From: Carposina sasakii
Lineage: Eukaryota > Arthropoda > Insecta > Lepidoptera > Carposinidae
Length of the DNA stretch: 64,000 bases
NCBI GenBank assembly: GCA_014607495.2
Contig: CP053155.1
Span: 9,920,001 to 9,984,000 of the forward strand
Reading direction: 5' to 3'
The notes under the pieces were generated by a model. It had not been told where the DNA came from. It did not search any database and saw nothing but the letters and a program-made list of their open reading frames with translations. Position 1 is the first letter of the stretch, and the number at the start of each line of letters is the position of its first letter. The translations under genes and the position numbers were made by a program. Shown here piece after piece: positions 22,853-33,093 of the stretch.

Positions 22853-23250
22853 ACACTTTTGGAGGCCGGGTACAGCTCCTGCGTCGTCAGCAGAAGCGGG
22901 CACAGCACATCTATTAGACTGCCCACTTTTGCACACTTTTGGAGGTCCAAACCGAGTACAGCTCCTGCGATGTCAGCAGAAGCGGGCATAGCACATCCTC
23001 TAGACTGCCCACTTTGGCACACTTTTGGAGGTCCAAAACGGGGACAGCTCCGGCGCCGTCAGCAGAAGGGAGCAAAGCATATCCATTAGACTGCCCACTT
23101 TTACACGCTTTTGGAGGTCCAAATCGGGTACAGCTCCGGCGCCGTCAGCAGCAGCGGCACAGAATTTCCATCAGACTGCCTACTTTTGCACACTTTTGAA
23201 ACTCCAGCGCTCTAGCTTTGGCACTGTCAGCAGGAGCTTGCTCACGTATA
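22853..23250. repeat. Minisatellite, ~4.5 units of 86 bp
   Basis: CACTTTTGGAGGTCCAAA recurs at about 22853, 22930, 23016, 23102 and 23187 (spacing about 77, 86, 86 and 85), each followed by ACAGCTCC, GTCAGCAG and AGACTGCC. 86 is not a multiple of three, so each unit shifts the frame; several overlapping plus-strand frames stay open, but no gene is inferred. Confidence 0.85.
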
Positions 23251-23469
23251 GTCGTGCTTCATATTTGGAGTCCGCTATATAAAGTATGTACTGTAAACAA
23301 ACAACTTGTACCAAGTTGTTAATAAGGTTTTTATAGAAATATTATCCTAGTTCTCTTAGACATAAAGAACATAATCGTGCTACAAAATAAATACCTTCAT
23401 TATTTATTGAATTTCATTCTATACCTTCCAATTTTACGGCCTTCATTCAATAAATACCTTCAAGTATTC

Positions 23470-24560
23470 CACGGGTTGCCGGGCGCCGATGCCTAGGTAC
23501 TAAAGTATTTCAGAGATAAATAGTCCTTATTTCAATATGGCTGTGTATTATAATCCCGCTGGCAAACAAACTACTTTTTTACTTTGAAAGTATTTTCTTT
23601 CAGATAGCGCGATTATACACCTTAATAGATATAGCCTAAGGTTTAATTTTGGATTCAAACTATCACTACGATCAGTGGCGGATTTACAAATTTGCCGCTA
23701 GTAGGCCATTAAATTTTTGCCGCCCCTACTGACTTTTGAAAATCAATACGTTAGTTTAATCCCGTTATTAGTATGATTGTGAACTTAATGATATTTCTGT
23801 CAGTTACTAGATTATTTTTGCAACCCGCTATGTACGCGTTAAATATCATTTTTATAATGAGGGTAAAGGTTACTAAATTTAAATTGAAATTAATATTAAT
23901 AATAGTTTATTTATTTATTTATTTTCTCTCCACAACAATCAGATAACAGAAGATAATTAGCTAAGAACTACTTAAAGGTAAACAGAAACACCAAGGCTTG
24001 GTAATAAAACAATATACACGAAGTTGTGGAGAGACGGTGCTCGTGCTAGGCTCCGAAGATCCTGTGTTAAGAGTTTTTTATTTTATTTTTATTGAAACGC
24101 TATTGGGATATTTTAAAATTCATGATCACATAAGTACCTAAGTATATATTACAGTGCGTTTATTAATCGTTTATTTATATATGGATTGTTTATACGTATA
24201 ATTATAGTTTTTTTTCTGTAAAAAAAAAGGCTAAATTTGCCGCCCTAGGCACCGGCCTACTTGGCCTATTGGTAAATCCGCCACTGACTACGATACTTGC
24301 AACGTAAATACTTTCAAAGTCTTCCACGTATTTCGGGCCGTACCTGATTTCCGGGCGCCGCCGATGCCTAATAAAGTATTTCATAGAAAAATAGTCCTTA
24401 TTTCAATAAGGCTGCGTGTTATAATCCCGCTGGCAAAAAAAATACTTTTTTTAAAAATTATTTTCTTTCCCATAGCGCGATTATACACCTTAATAGATAT
24501 AGCCTAAGGTTTAATTTTGGATACGATACTTGCAAGGTAAATACTTTCAAAGTTTTAAAA
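23470..24560. repeat. ~235 bp direct duplication split by a hAT-type element
   Basis: The block CCGGGCGCCGATGCCTA...GCGCGATTATACACCTTAATAGATATAGCCTAAGGTTTAATTTTGGA occurs at 23475-23655 and again at 24353-24523, each leading into TACGATACTTGCAA-type sequence. The hAT-type element 23673-24286 landed in the first unit. Confidence 0.75.
23673..24286. mobile_element. hAT-type non-autonomous element, 8 bp target duplication
   Basis: Ends CAGTGGCGGATTTAC and its inverse GTAAATCCGCCACTG. The 8 bp duplication ACTACGAT flanks it exactly (23665-23672 and 24287-24294). Length 614 bp, no transposase. Eight-base duplications and CAG-type ends are hAT features. Confidence 0.88.
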
Positions 24561-24639
24561 CCAAGTCGCGTAAATACGCACCATCCCTACGTGTCGCAAA
24601 TGACCGTCTCGGGGACGCTTAAGAGTAATATAATCTAAG

Positions 24640-24760
24640 ATTTTTCACTCGTTTTTAAGGATTTTCCCGATATTTCCATTGATCATCATTATCAGACGAT
24701 GGCTGTATCGACATAGTTTCCCTTTCCTTTTCTTTCGGAATAATCTAAACAAGAAAAAAC
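24640..24760 (+). repeat. Diverged 3' fragment of the A-tailed repeat
   Basis: CGTTTTTAAGGATTTTCCCGA through GATGGCTGTATCGACATAGTTTCCCTTTCC matches the 3' third of the family with many changes, so it is an old copy. Confidence 0.65.
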
Positions 24761-24788
24761 TAACTTTAAAAACAAAATAACCTAAAAG

Positions 24789-26445
24789 GATTCGGGATTC
24801 GGCGGGAAAAGCTGGAAGGGTGCAGGTGTAATTTTCTTGTGAAAATCAAAAATTATTTGTAAATGGCTTGCATGTGTCTTTAAGGTGATGTTTTCTGGTA
24901 GATAAGTTATATTTTGATTACTTGTGGTGTGAATCTAGTGCGTGTGCATGGTTTTATACGCAGGTAAGCCGAGTAAAACTTTAGCCGGATTACGATCTCT
25001 TCATGGGCGCATGTAAGTTGTTTCTGCAATAATTTTTCATTTTGACTAACTTTACACTTCTTCTTGAGGATTTTCCCGACGTTTCCATTCATCATCATTG
25101 TCATTCATCATAAATTCAGAATACATTTTACTAAACAATAATTAGGCTGTATGGGCTTAGTTCCCCTTGCCTTTCCTTCGGGATAAACTAAAAAAAAAAA
25201 AAAAACTAAAAGGATTCGAATTCGGGATTCGGCGGGAAAAGCTGGAAGGGTGCAGGTGTAATTTTCTTGTGAAAATCAAAATTTATTTGTAAATGGCTTG
25301 CATGTGTCCGTAAAGTGATGTTTTCTGGTAGATAAGTTATATTTTGATTACTTGTGATGTGAATCTAGTGCGTGTGCATGGTTTTATACGCAGGTAAGCC
25401 GAGTAAAACTTTAGCCGGATTACGATCTCTTCATGGGCGCATGTAAGTTGTTTCTGCAATAATTTTTCATTTTGACTAACTTTACACTTGTTCTTGAGGA
25501 TTTTCCCGACGTTTCCATTCATCATCATTGTCATTCATCATAAATTCAGAATACATTTTACTAAACAATGATTAGGCTGTATGGGCTTAGTTCCCCTTGC
25601 CTTTCCTTCGGGATAAATTAAAAAAAAAAAAAAAAAAAATTCGAATTCGGCGGGAAAAGCTGGAAGGGAGCGGGTGTAATATTCTTGTGAAAATCAAAAT
25701 TTATTTGTAAATGGCTTGCATGTGTCCGTAAAGTGATGTTTTTTGGTAGATAAGTAATATTTTGTTTACTTGTTATGTGAATCTAGTGCGTGTGCATGGT
25801 TTTATATGCAGGTAAGCTGAGTAAAACTTTAGTCGGAATACGATCTCTTCATGGGCTCATGTAAGCTGTTTCTGCAATTATTTTTGATTTTTACTAATTT
25901 TAAACTCGCTCTTGAGGATTTTCCTGACGTTTCCACTAATCATCATTGTCATCCATCATAAATTCAGAATACATTTTACTAAAAAATGATTAGGCTGTAT
26001 GGGCTTAGTTCCCCTTGCCTTTCCTTCGGGATAACTAAAAAAAAAAAAAAGGATTCGGCGGGATAAGCTGGAAGGGTGCAGGTGTAATTTTCTTTTGAAA
26101 ATTTAAAATTATTTGTAAATGGCTTGCATGTGTCCGTTAAGGTAGATGAGTTATATTTTTATTATTTGTGATGTGAATCTAGTGCGTGTGCATGGTTTTA
26201 TACGCAGGTAAGCCGAGTAAAACTTTAGCCCTAATACGATCTCTTCACGGGCCCATGTAAGTTGTTTCTGCAATTATTTTTCATTTTGACTAACTTTACA
26301 CTTGTTCTTGAGGATTTTTCCGACGTTTCCATTCAACATTATCATTATCATCCATCATAAATTCAGAAATCATTTACTAAAGAGAATGGCTGTATGGGCT
26401 TAGTTCCCCTTGCATTTCCTTCGGAATAAACTAAAAAAAAAAAAA
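24789..26445 (+). repeat. Tandem array, four copies of the A-tailed repeat inside one target duplication
   Basis: GGCGGG(A/A)AAAGCTGGAAGGG starts recur at about 24801, 25231, 25648 and 26057, each copy ending in an A-run. The 15 bp AAAATAACCTAAAAG occurs immediately before the first copy (24774-24788) and right after the last A-run (26442-26456). The whole array is thus bounded by one target duplication. The first two copies are almost identical. The array ends 129 bp before the start codon of the next gene. Confidence 0.92.
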
Positions 26446-26574
26446 TAACCTAAAAGTTGATTTTTTTGTATGAATTTGTAGTACAAAAAATAATCACATG
26501 GTAAGTCTTTAAAATTACACCATACGGTGAAAACTTGCAGGACAAAACGTTTAAGAAATAGCTGTATGAACGCT

Positions 26575-27249
26575 ATGGCCGACAGCGATAATAAGATTAG
26601 GCACAAAAAGAAAAAGCGAAAGGCAAAACAGTTTCCAAAATCCCAAGAATTACAAACAGAAAATTCACATCCCGAAGGCCATGAAAATGATCAAATTAAT
26701 AAAAGACTGCATTCTGGGGATGAAACGGATAATGAAGTATCTCAAAAACCTAAAAAGAAAAAAAAACGCCAACAAATACCGACTGAAGGCGAAGCATCAG
26801 GCAAAAAGGGTACAAAATCTATACGTCAAATGAAAAAAGAAAAGCATGCACAGCGTCAAGCTGCTGCTGAAGCAGAAGCTCGAGAAGGATTGAAATCGCA
26901 ATGCTTGACTTATTTATCACAGTGGAAACATGATAAACAAAATTGGAAATTCATGAAAGCAAAGCAAGTTTGGGTGTACAAAAATAAATTTAATACTAAA
27001 ATGATTCCTAAAGATTCTTGGCCATTACTATTAGAGTATTTTATATCTTCCCAAGGAAATATAAGAAAAATGTTATTGGATGATGCTAATAAAGTCATCA
27101 AGCAAATGGATGAATGGACAGAATCACAAAATAAAAACAGCACTAATAATGAAGAGGAAACTGAAGATATTGAAGAAACAGATATTAAAAAACCTGATGA
27201 TGATGTATACAAACGAGCAAGGGATGTAATACAATGTTTACAAGAATAA
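26575..27249 (+). CDS. C7orf50 homologue, WKF-domain protein
   Basis: Single coding exon, 224 residues from ATG 26575 (MADSDNK); an in-frame ATG three codons upstream (26566) is an alternative. The first half is very lysine-rich (HKKKKRKAK, KPKKKKKRQQ), as in nucleolar proteins. The second half carries the conserved block YLSQWKHDKQNWKFMKAKQVW through SWPLLLEYFISSQGNIR, matching the WKF domain of human C7orf50, and an acidic stretch before a final VYKRARDVIQCLQE helix. The molecular role of the family is poorly known. A possible 3' splice site (TTGCAG at 26535-26540) suggests a 5' UTR intron. Convergent with the thioredoxin gene, only 67 bp between stop codons. Confidence 0.9.
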   Translation: MADSDNKIRHKKKKRKAKQFPKSQELQTENSHPEGHENDQINKRLHSGDETDNEVSQKPKKKKKRQQIPTEGEASGKKGTKSIRQMKKEKHAQRQAAAEAEAREGLKSQCLTYLSQWKHDKQNWKFMKAKQVWVYKNKFNTKMIPKDSWPLLLEYFISSQGNIRKMLLDDANKVIKQMDEWTESQNKNSTNNEEETEDIEETDIKKPDDDVYKRARDVIQCLQE

Positions 27250-27264
27250 ATAAAATGTTTTATT
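27247..27264. terminator. Overlapping poly(A) signals of convergent C7orf50-like and thioredoxin genes
   Basis: AATAAATAAAATG begins in the C7orf50-like stop codon region (about 27245-27255). On the minus strand, TTTATT at about 27258-27263 gives AATAAA for the thioredoxin gene. The 3' ends necessarily overlap. Confidence 0.6.
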
Positions 27265-27316
27265 TTTACATTACATTAATTAAACTACTCAAATAATAAC
27301 AATGACCAATCAAATC

Positions 27317-28434
27317 TTATGATTCAACTTCTGCCTTAGATTCCTCAGAAGTGAACTTCTCAATCCACTTGCGGAGCTTGTCTGTATCCTGTAGGCCTAC
27401 AAGGCGTTGATGCACTTTACCATCCTTTATTGCAACCAGAACTGGTACTGAACTAACTTCATAATTAAGGGCTAGGTCAGTTTGTTCATCTATATCAACT
27501 TTAGCCAGGATTACTTTTCCTTTCTTCTCTGAAATAATAGATTCCAGGCGAGGAGTTAGCAGCCTGCAGGGGTTACACCATCTACAAAAAAACACATTTA
27601 TTATAAAAACTGAAATATTTCTCAACAATGGGGTAGTTTCCTATGGTTGAATATTAATAACATTTTATGCTTATCAGAATAAATTATCAAAATCATACCT
27701 ATCTGTAAAATTACAATTTGATTATGTGTCCAAATGAGATAGTAATAAGCCTTCAAAGTTAAGCGGGCAAGTCCATTTTTCAAATGTGAAATTAATTAAA
27801 AATTACATCACATGTACACCTGCATTATTTACAGCAACTTTTGTTTTGTGACCATATTTATAAACGCAATATTTAATATAGCTGTAGGACAAAAGTTCTT
27901 TTACTTTTTTTATTTTAGAAATTTCTACCTTTTTGTAAATATTTAATGTTAATAAATAAATATCTAGCGTAAAAAAAGAGAAATTCCTGAAATTCACACT
28001 TCTCTTGCCAGTCAAAGGTTTTTTTAATGTCTAGCGCGTTTGAATACGTAAATAAACTTAGATTATTTTGGTGTCTGATTTTTTATAATTATCAATTGAT
28101 AATAAAATTGTCAAGGTATATTTATCAAGATAATTATCTTGATAATTATCAATGATAATCATCACTTCGAATCCTGATATGCTCCGACATAAATATGTCA
28201 ATCAATTTTAGATTAATAATAAAATAATTGCAGAAAATAAGATAATACTTACGTAGCAAAGAAATCCACAACAACAGGAACTTTGCTGTTGATGACTTTA
28301 TCTTTGAAATCGTCAGAACTCTGAATTTTTACTATATCGTAATTTATAGATGTTGCTGAGAAATGTTTGAATAGGTTAGATTTGTTTGCATTAAGATTTC
28401 TTGCGAAAAGATTTGTCATATTTCTTGCCAACAT
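27317..28434 (-). CDS. TXN2: Thioredoxin, mitochondrial
   Basis: Two coding exons on the minus strand, 28434-28253 and 27581-27317, joined in phase 2 to give 148 residues. The N-terminus (MLARNMTNLFARNLNANK) is basic and lacks acids, as for mitochondrial import. The fold is complete: VVVDFFATWCNPCR with the redox pair C63 and C66, AKVDIDEQTDLA, the cis-proline segment SSVPVLVAIKDG, and a final helix. The intron lies just before the active-site Trp. WCNPC in place of the common WCGPC occurs in mitochondrial members. The protein would reduce disulfides and feed peroxiredoxins in the matrix. The intron hosts a MITE copy. Confidence 0.94.
27629..28030 (-). repeat. Diverged copy of the 48341-48821 MITE in the thioredoxin intron
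   Basis: Inverted relative to 48341-48821. Shared blocks include CTTCAAAGTTAAG(C/T)GGGCAAGTCCATTTTTCAAATGT and AACTTTTGTTTTGTGACCATATTTATAAACGC. The end near 27629 is recognisable; the other boundary is approximate. Confidence 0.75.
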
Positions 28435-28794
28435 TTTTGCAGATTATTATTTTTGTAAATTCCTGAATCACAGGATATGAAAGAAATTTTTGCAGTAGGG
28501 ACAAATCAATAGCAAATTTTCTTTACGTAGAAAGAAAAATCAGTGAGAAAATCGAGAGAAAAACAATTTAAAACAAATGTCAATGTCAGTTTATGTCCAG
28601 TTTGTTTTTTTTTATTTATTTATTAGGGGCATTGGTATTCAATACCATCAGCCCAACCAAATAACTTTACAAAGAACAATAAGTCCAGTTTGTCCTCCGC
28701 TAGGAGTAATTATTTTATGTGTTTATGTCAGTCAACAAATTTTTTTGTTTAGTCCATAATCCATCATTTTATATACAGATTATCTTACTTTTGT

Positions 28795-28950
28795 ATGTTT
28801 TTCCACTCGTTCTTGAAGATTTCCCCGTTGTTTCCATTCATAATCATCATTATCATCCATCATAAATTAAGAAATTATTTAAACTAAAGGCAATGGCTGT
28901 ATGGGCTTAGTTCCCCTTGCCTTTCCTTCGGGATAAACTAAACAAAAAAA
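28795..28950 (+). repeat. 3' fragment of the A-tailed repeat
   Basis: From CCACTCGTTCTTGAAGATTT to GGGATAAACTAAACAAAAAAA; 5'-truncated. Confidence 0.8.
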
Positions 28951-29078
28951 TGTCTATAGTTAAGTCTATAACGTCTATAAGTTGGATTCGGTGCTCACGT
29001 AGAAAGAGTATAGTAATCGTAGAAAGATAATGGTATAGAAGAAGTGATCTTCCGTCGCATTCGCACAGAATATGATAT

Positions 29079-29325
29079 TTTTTTTTTTTTAGTTTATCCC
29101 GAAGGAAAGGCAAGGGGAACTAAGCCCATACAGCCATTTAGTAAATGATTTCTGAATTTATGATGGATGATAATGATGATGATGAATGGAAACGTCGGGA
29201 AAATCCTCAAGAACAAGTGTAAAGTTAGTCAAAATGAAAAATAATTGTAGAAACAACTTACATGGGCCCATGAAGAGTTCGTATTCCGGCTAAAGTTTTA
29301 CTCAGCTTACCTGCGTATAAAACCA
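29079..29325 (-). repeat. 5'-truncated minus-strand copy of the A-tailed repeat
   Basis: T-run at about 29079-29090, then AGTTTATCCCGAAGGAAAGGC; ends near ACCTGCGTATAAAACCATGC. Tail-to-tail with 28795-28950. Confidence 0.85.
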
Positions 29326-29452
29326 TGCCTCGTCGGTTTAGGGTACTCTTGAACTCTAGAAAACAGAAGTAAATGAAACAAAGTTTCTCGGTATAGTACT
29401 TGACAAACTCGTGACCTATACAAGGCATATTGAAAAAGTATGCAATAAAATA

Positions 29453-29650
29453 GTAACGTTTTACCTAAAAATAAAACGAATATTAAACATACTTACCTTA
29501 TTCGAAGCCTAATATAATATGAGAGATGCCATCGTTTCCGCTCCTTTCTTTCCCTTTCCTACCCTGTTTGCTATCTCTTTCGCACCATCCACCACCACCA
29601 GCAGTGTGCGCCTGGAGGAAGGCGTACATTTTCTGCTCATTACGTCGTGG
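29453..29650. repeat. DIRS-like terminal inverted repeat, 3' side
   Basis: Sense-strand 3' end. From the shared block it continues into ATAAGGTAAGTATGTTTAATA...GTAAAACGTTAC, which the 5' copy lacks. Confidence 0.88.
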
Positions 29651-29678
29651 TCATAGGCCATCAGGCAGAATTAAACTT

Positions 29679-29786
29679 ATTAGGCTTCGAATAAGGTAAG
29701 TATGTTTAATATTCGTTTTATTTTTAGGTAAAACGTTACTATTAAACATCTTGACCGTTATTCGAAGCCTAATATAATATGAGAGA
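29679..29786. other. Internal complementary region of the DIRS-like element
   Basis: In plus orientation it reads the inverse of 29453-29515 (TTCGAATAAGGTAAGTATGT to AAAACGTTAC) directly fused to the inverse of 34770-34815 (ATTAAACATCTTGACCGTTA to TATGAGAGA). This is the junction expected when a linear copy is closed into a circle. Confidence 0.88.
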
Positions 29787-30182
29787 CGTGTTTGTTATCG
29801 CCTGGTGGTGGTGGAAGACGTCAATGTGACTACAGTATGTATAGAAGCACATTAACATGTGGAGGAGCAGACTTGCTCCATAAAACATAGGTTGGAAGTT
29901 ATATTAAACCAAAACATTTCGATAGAGATCAATATATTGATAATTAGAGCTTATAAATGTGACTGTAACTAATAATAATAATTACTTACAATATGTAATC
30001 ATTTAACATCACTAGTAAATAATTTACGAATCAGATTACCTATTCATTATTATTGTCCAGCATTGATAATGTAAGTATTTAATAAAAGAATAGGACAAAT
30101 AAATCTGCATATTATTGTGATTATTAGGTACATTATAATTTATGCATATTGTAATTACATAACAAAATACAAAAACAATAGA

Positions 30183-31166
30183 CTAATCTACTGTTCTAAA
30201 TAAATGAGTGACTGATTCTTTTGCATTTGGACTATTTCTAAGTATTTTCCGACAGTAAAACTGTTGAAACGTTTTGCTGGATCTCCAGTTGCCTCTGGAT
30301 AAAATTTCGTCTAATGGTGAATTATCCAGCCAGCTCCTTGACGCAACTGCGGCTCTAAAACTTCCAGCTGAGGCTTCGATCCCTGAATCTTTAAGCATTT
30401 TCTTCACCCAGCCAGCAATGATGCATCTTGTAGCCGGCTTTGCTTGACCACATGTTGTTACAAATAAATTGTTACAATTTGCTTCACGCCTTCTATCGCT
30501 AGCAACATTTATTAAGCGTTTAATCCAATATACTGGGTCGAGGCTTTGGTTGCCCGGATTGGCTTTTAATTGCCAGCCAGACTGTCGATACTCAACTGAA
30601 TCAGTTTTAGAACCAAAAACTGGTATAAAGGTAACAGCATTATTTTCAATCAAACAACTTGATGAATCAGTTCGTAACAAGGTTAAATCGTGCACACGCC
30701 GGCCTGAACACAATAACAATATGGAAGCAGTTCGTTTAGAGATCTCAAATAGACTATCAGTATCAGAGCTCAAACGTGACATATGGCTTATAACAAGATC
30801 AACATCCCAAATGGGGGGTTTAGGTATCTGCGGCTGTGCGATTGCAATTGACTTTATCATTCTTTTAACTAGTGGGTGCCCACTAAGACGTTCTGTATTC
30901 TCGGTGCTGCATAATGTAGAAACTACAGATTTATGACATAGTATCGTACTGTAGGACAATTTTTCATCCTGGTGTAAATAGGCCAAAAATTGAGCTAGGT
31001 GTGAGCCATCAGGTCTTGAGATGGAAATGCCGTTTGATTGTGCCCAGCAAATCCAACGAGCCCACGCAGGTTTGTAAGCCTTTCTTGTGGATGGTCGCCA
31101 GCTACTCAGGAGAAGTGACTTTTGTTTGTCGGTCCAATCTTGGAGTTGTTTCGCCCACCCATACAT
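30183..31166 (-). CDS. DIRS-like tyrosine recombinase (integrase)
   Basis: 327 residues from ATG 31166; the frame is open a few codons further up but without ATG. It overlaps the end of the RT ORF by about 65 bp in another frame. Catalytic signs of the phage-integrase fold: CSGRRVHDL (Arg near residue 157), SFRAAVASR (box II, near 271, with F where His is usual) and FQQFYCRKI (nucleophile Tyr near 304). The N-terminal part (RPSTRKAYKPAWARW) is the DNA-binding SAM-like domain. It would integrate the circular DNA form by recombination rather than by a DDE integrase. Confidence 0.9.
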   Translation of the reverse strand: MYGWAKQLQDWTDKQKSLLLSSWRPSTRKAYKPAWARWICWAQSNGISISRPDGSHLAQFLAYLHQDEKLSYSTILCHKSVVSTLCSTENTERLSGHPLVKRMIKSIAIAQPQIPKPPIWDVDLVISHMSRLSSDTDSLFEISKRTASILLLCSGRRVHDLTLLRTDSSSCLIENNAVTFIPVFGSKTDSVEYRQSGWQLKANPGNQSLDPVYWIKRLINVASDRRREANCNNLFVTTCGQAKPATRCIIAGWVKKMLKDSGIEASAGSFRAAVASRSWLDNSPLDEILSRGNWRSSKTFQQFYCRKILRNSPNAKESVTHLFRTVD

Positions 31167-33093
31167 CTCCACACTTCCAGCTGTATTTCGGACACTTTCT
31201 GGGGGGATGACCTGTCGAGATGTCCATTAGAACGTCCGGAAGGTTGTTGATCGCCCAAGGAGAGGCTGTTGCTCTGGACTTCAGGTCTGATCTCCAGAAC
31301 ACACGCTCCCATCTTGGCGCCACTATCAGAAATGTTCCTCGACAATTCAAGAGATGTTGGAGAATCTTCGGCATTAAAAATGGTGGAGGAAACATCCATG
31401 CCAGCGGGTAATCCCATTCTTTCGATAGTGCATCGTGAAACTCTGCTTGTTGATCTTGGAAATCCAACGTGCAGTATCTGGCCACTACCCTCGTTATCTT
31501 TGACGCAAACAAATCGATGAGAGGTGTTCCCCATTTGGCAAATATTAGCTGTGTCGCTCGAGGCAACAGATGCCATTCCGGTATCAGCTGACGTCGTGAT
31601 AGACGATCTGCTTCGACATTGTAAATACCTGGTATGTGGTGAACGGTCAAATTGATCTTGTACGAATCCAGGAGGGTTAATATCTTGTACGTCAAGTCTA
31701 ACAGGCTTTGAGATTTGGTCCCTCCTTCGTTTCGAAGATAGGACACTGAAGTTTTGTTGTCGCACTGGAGGTGAACAAAACCGTAATGAAGGTTCTGAAC
31801 TTGAGCTTGTATTACTTTGTATAAGGCTAGCAACTCTTTGTGATTGCAGTGCATCTTTAACTCCTGAGCTGACCAAGGTCCTGTCATTAGTGCATTGTTT
31901 ACTTGCGCTCCCCAAGCTTGATCTGACGCATCGGTCACTATGTAATGCGTTGGGTGAGGTATGTGAATTGGTGAGGAATCCGTGAGATGACATAACCACC
32001 ATTGCAGTTCTTTCAGAATGTCTTCCGGTAAGACAACGGTCTGTACTGATCTTGTACTGGTGATGCACAATTTTTGTAGCTTTCGGTAATTGAGTCGGCC
32101 TCGAGGTATCACGAAACTGGCGAAATTCATCATGCCCACAATGCTTTGTAATTGTTTCAGGCTTAGCAATTGGTTCTTTAGATGATTGGATATGAGACGA
32201 TATAACTTCTGTGACTTGTTCTGGGGCAGTGTTCTCAGGTTCTTCCAAGGGTCCCAGTGTATACCCAAGTATTCCAGGGACTGGCATGGGTTTAATACAG
32301 ATTTGCTGTAATTTATCGTCCAACCTAAGGACATCAGCAGATTGAGGGCTTCCGAAACCTGCTTCTTTAAGACATAATAATTCTGGTTTGCCAGTAGATA
32401 GTCGTCGAGATAAACCAACAGCCGTATTCCCCTCTGGCGCAGTAATTGGGCAATCCAGTTGCTTATTGTGGCGAAGGTCTTGGGTGCTGAACTCAACCCG
32501 AAAGGTAGACAGTTCATTTCTAAGATTTCTGTTTGGTAAATAAGTCGCAGGAAACGGCGGTGTGATGGGGCTATCTTCAGATGAAAGTAGGCTTGTGATA
32601 AGTCTATTTTTATCAACCAATCCCTTGGCTGAAGAAAGTCGAGGACTTTGTGAATATGTATCAATCTGAAGGGGCTTATGCATACGTAATAATTTAGGGC
32701 TTGAAGATTGAAAATGGGCCGCATGGTCCCGTCGCTTTTGGGTACTAAGAACATTCGAGAGATGAAGCTCGGAGATGGTGTTTGGACCACAGACAATACG
32801 CCCTCCTCTTTCATTTTGTTTATTATTTGGTTCATCTCCGGCGAAACCGGTGTTGATTGTTGGCTTGCAAATAAATTCGGTACAAAAAGAGGCGGCTTTT
32901 CCGAAAATGGTATACGGTATCCTAAAATAACTTTGAGTATGTGATCTGGTGCTTCTAGTTTCTGCCACATTTTGTAGAAATGTGCCAGCTGACCGGCTCT
33001 GAAGTGACTCGGTGAGTCAGTATCTTCGAGATGTATCTCTCCTATCCCGGTGGGATGAGGGAGAGTTCTTTCGCTGTCGCCCATGACCGTCAT
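31102..33093 (-). CDS. DIRS-like reverse transcriptase / RNase H
   Basis: 663 residues from ATG 33093, overlapping the gag-like ORF by 77 bp. RT: KSDGTMRPIFNLQALN, DLSQAYFHLKIAP, LPFGLSSAPKTF and the catalytic VYLDDYLLA at about residues 227-235. RNase H from about 381: IVTDASDQAWGAQV, HKELLALY, QCDNKTSVSYL, GIYNVEADRLSR. The last 140 residues (PLIDLFASKITRVVARYC, MFPPPFLMPKIL) match the extra domain after RNase H that DIRS elements carry, often called methyltransferase-like. All motifs are intact. Confidence 0.93.
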   Translation of the reverse strand: MTVMGDSERTLPHPTGIGEIHLEDTDSPSHFRAGQLAHFYKMWQKLEAPDHILKVILGYRIPFSEKPPLFVPNLFASQQSTPVSPEMNQIINKMKEEGVLSVVQTPSPSFISRMFLVPKSDGTMRPIFNLQALNYYVCISPFRLIHIHKVLDFLQPRDWLIKIDLSQAYFHLKIAPSHRRFLRLIYQTEILEMNCLPFGLSSAPKTFATISNWIAQLLRQRGIRLLVYLDDYLLANQNYYVLKKQVSEALNLLMSLGWTINYSKSVLNPCQSLEYLGIHWDPWKNLRTLPQNKSQKLYRLISNHLKNQLLSLKQLQSIVGMMNFASFVIPRGRLNYRKLQKLCITSTRSVQTVVLPEDILKELQWWLCHLTDSSPIHIPHPTHYIVTDASDQAWGAQVNNALMTGPWSAQELKMHCNHKELLALYKVIQAQVQNLHYGFVHLQCDNKTSVSYLRNEGGTKSQSLLDLTYKILTLLDSYKINLTVHHIPGIYNVEADRLSRRQLIPEWHLLPRATQLIFAKWGTPLIDLFASKITRVVARYCTLDFQDQQAEFHDALSKEWDYPLAWMFPPPFLMPKILQHLLNCRGTFLIVAPRWERVFWRSDLKSRATASPWAINNLPDVLMDISTGHPPRKCPKYSWKCGDVWVGETTPRLDRQTKVTSPE
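31106..32968 (-). other. 620-codon overlapping open frame within the RT ORF
   Basis: On the same strand but in another frame, the sequence stays open for 620 codons, through nearly the whole RT/RNase H region. It has no ATG at its beginning; the first is at 32683, giving 526 codons. The product would be hydrophilic, rich in Ser, Thr, Arg and Gln, with no domain I recognise. It could be a by-product of codon composition or a second product; see findings. Confidence 0.5.

Noticed and set aside
24907..25534. Two nearly identical 65-codon minus-strand frames (24907-25104 and 25337-25534)
   Set aside because: They lie in units of the A-tailed repeat and repeat with it; no family resemblance. By-product of the array.
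29453..29500. Apparent continuation of the LINE protein (reads like FYLKIKRIL) at 29453-29490
   Set aside because: The same bases occur inverted in the internal complementary region and form the DIRS terminus, so the resemblance to LINE protein is chance.
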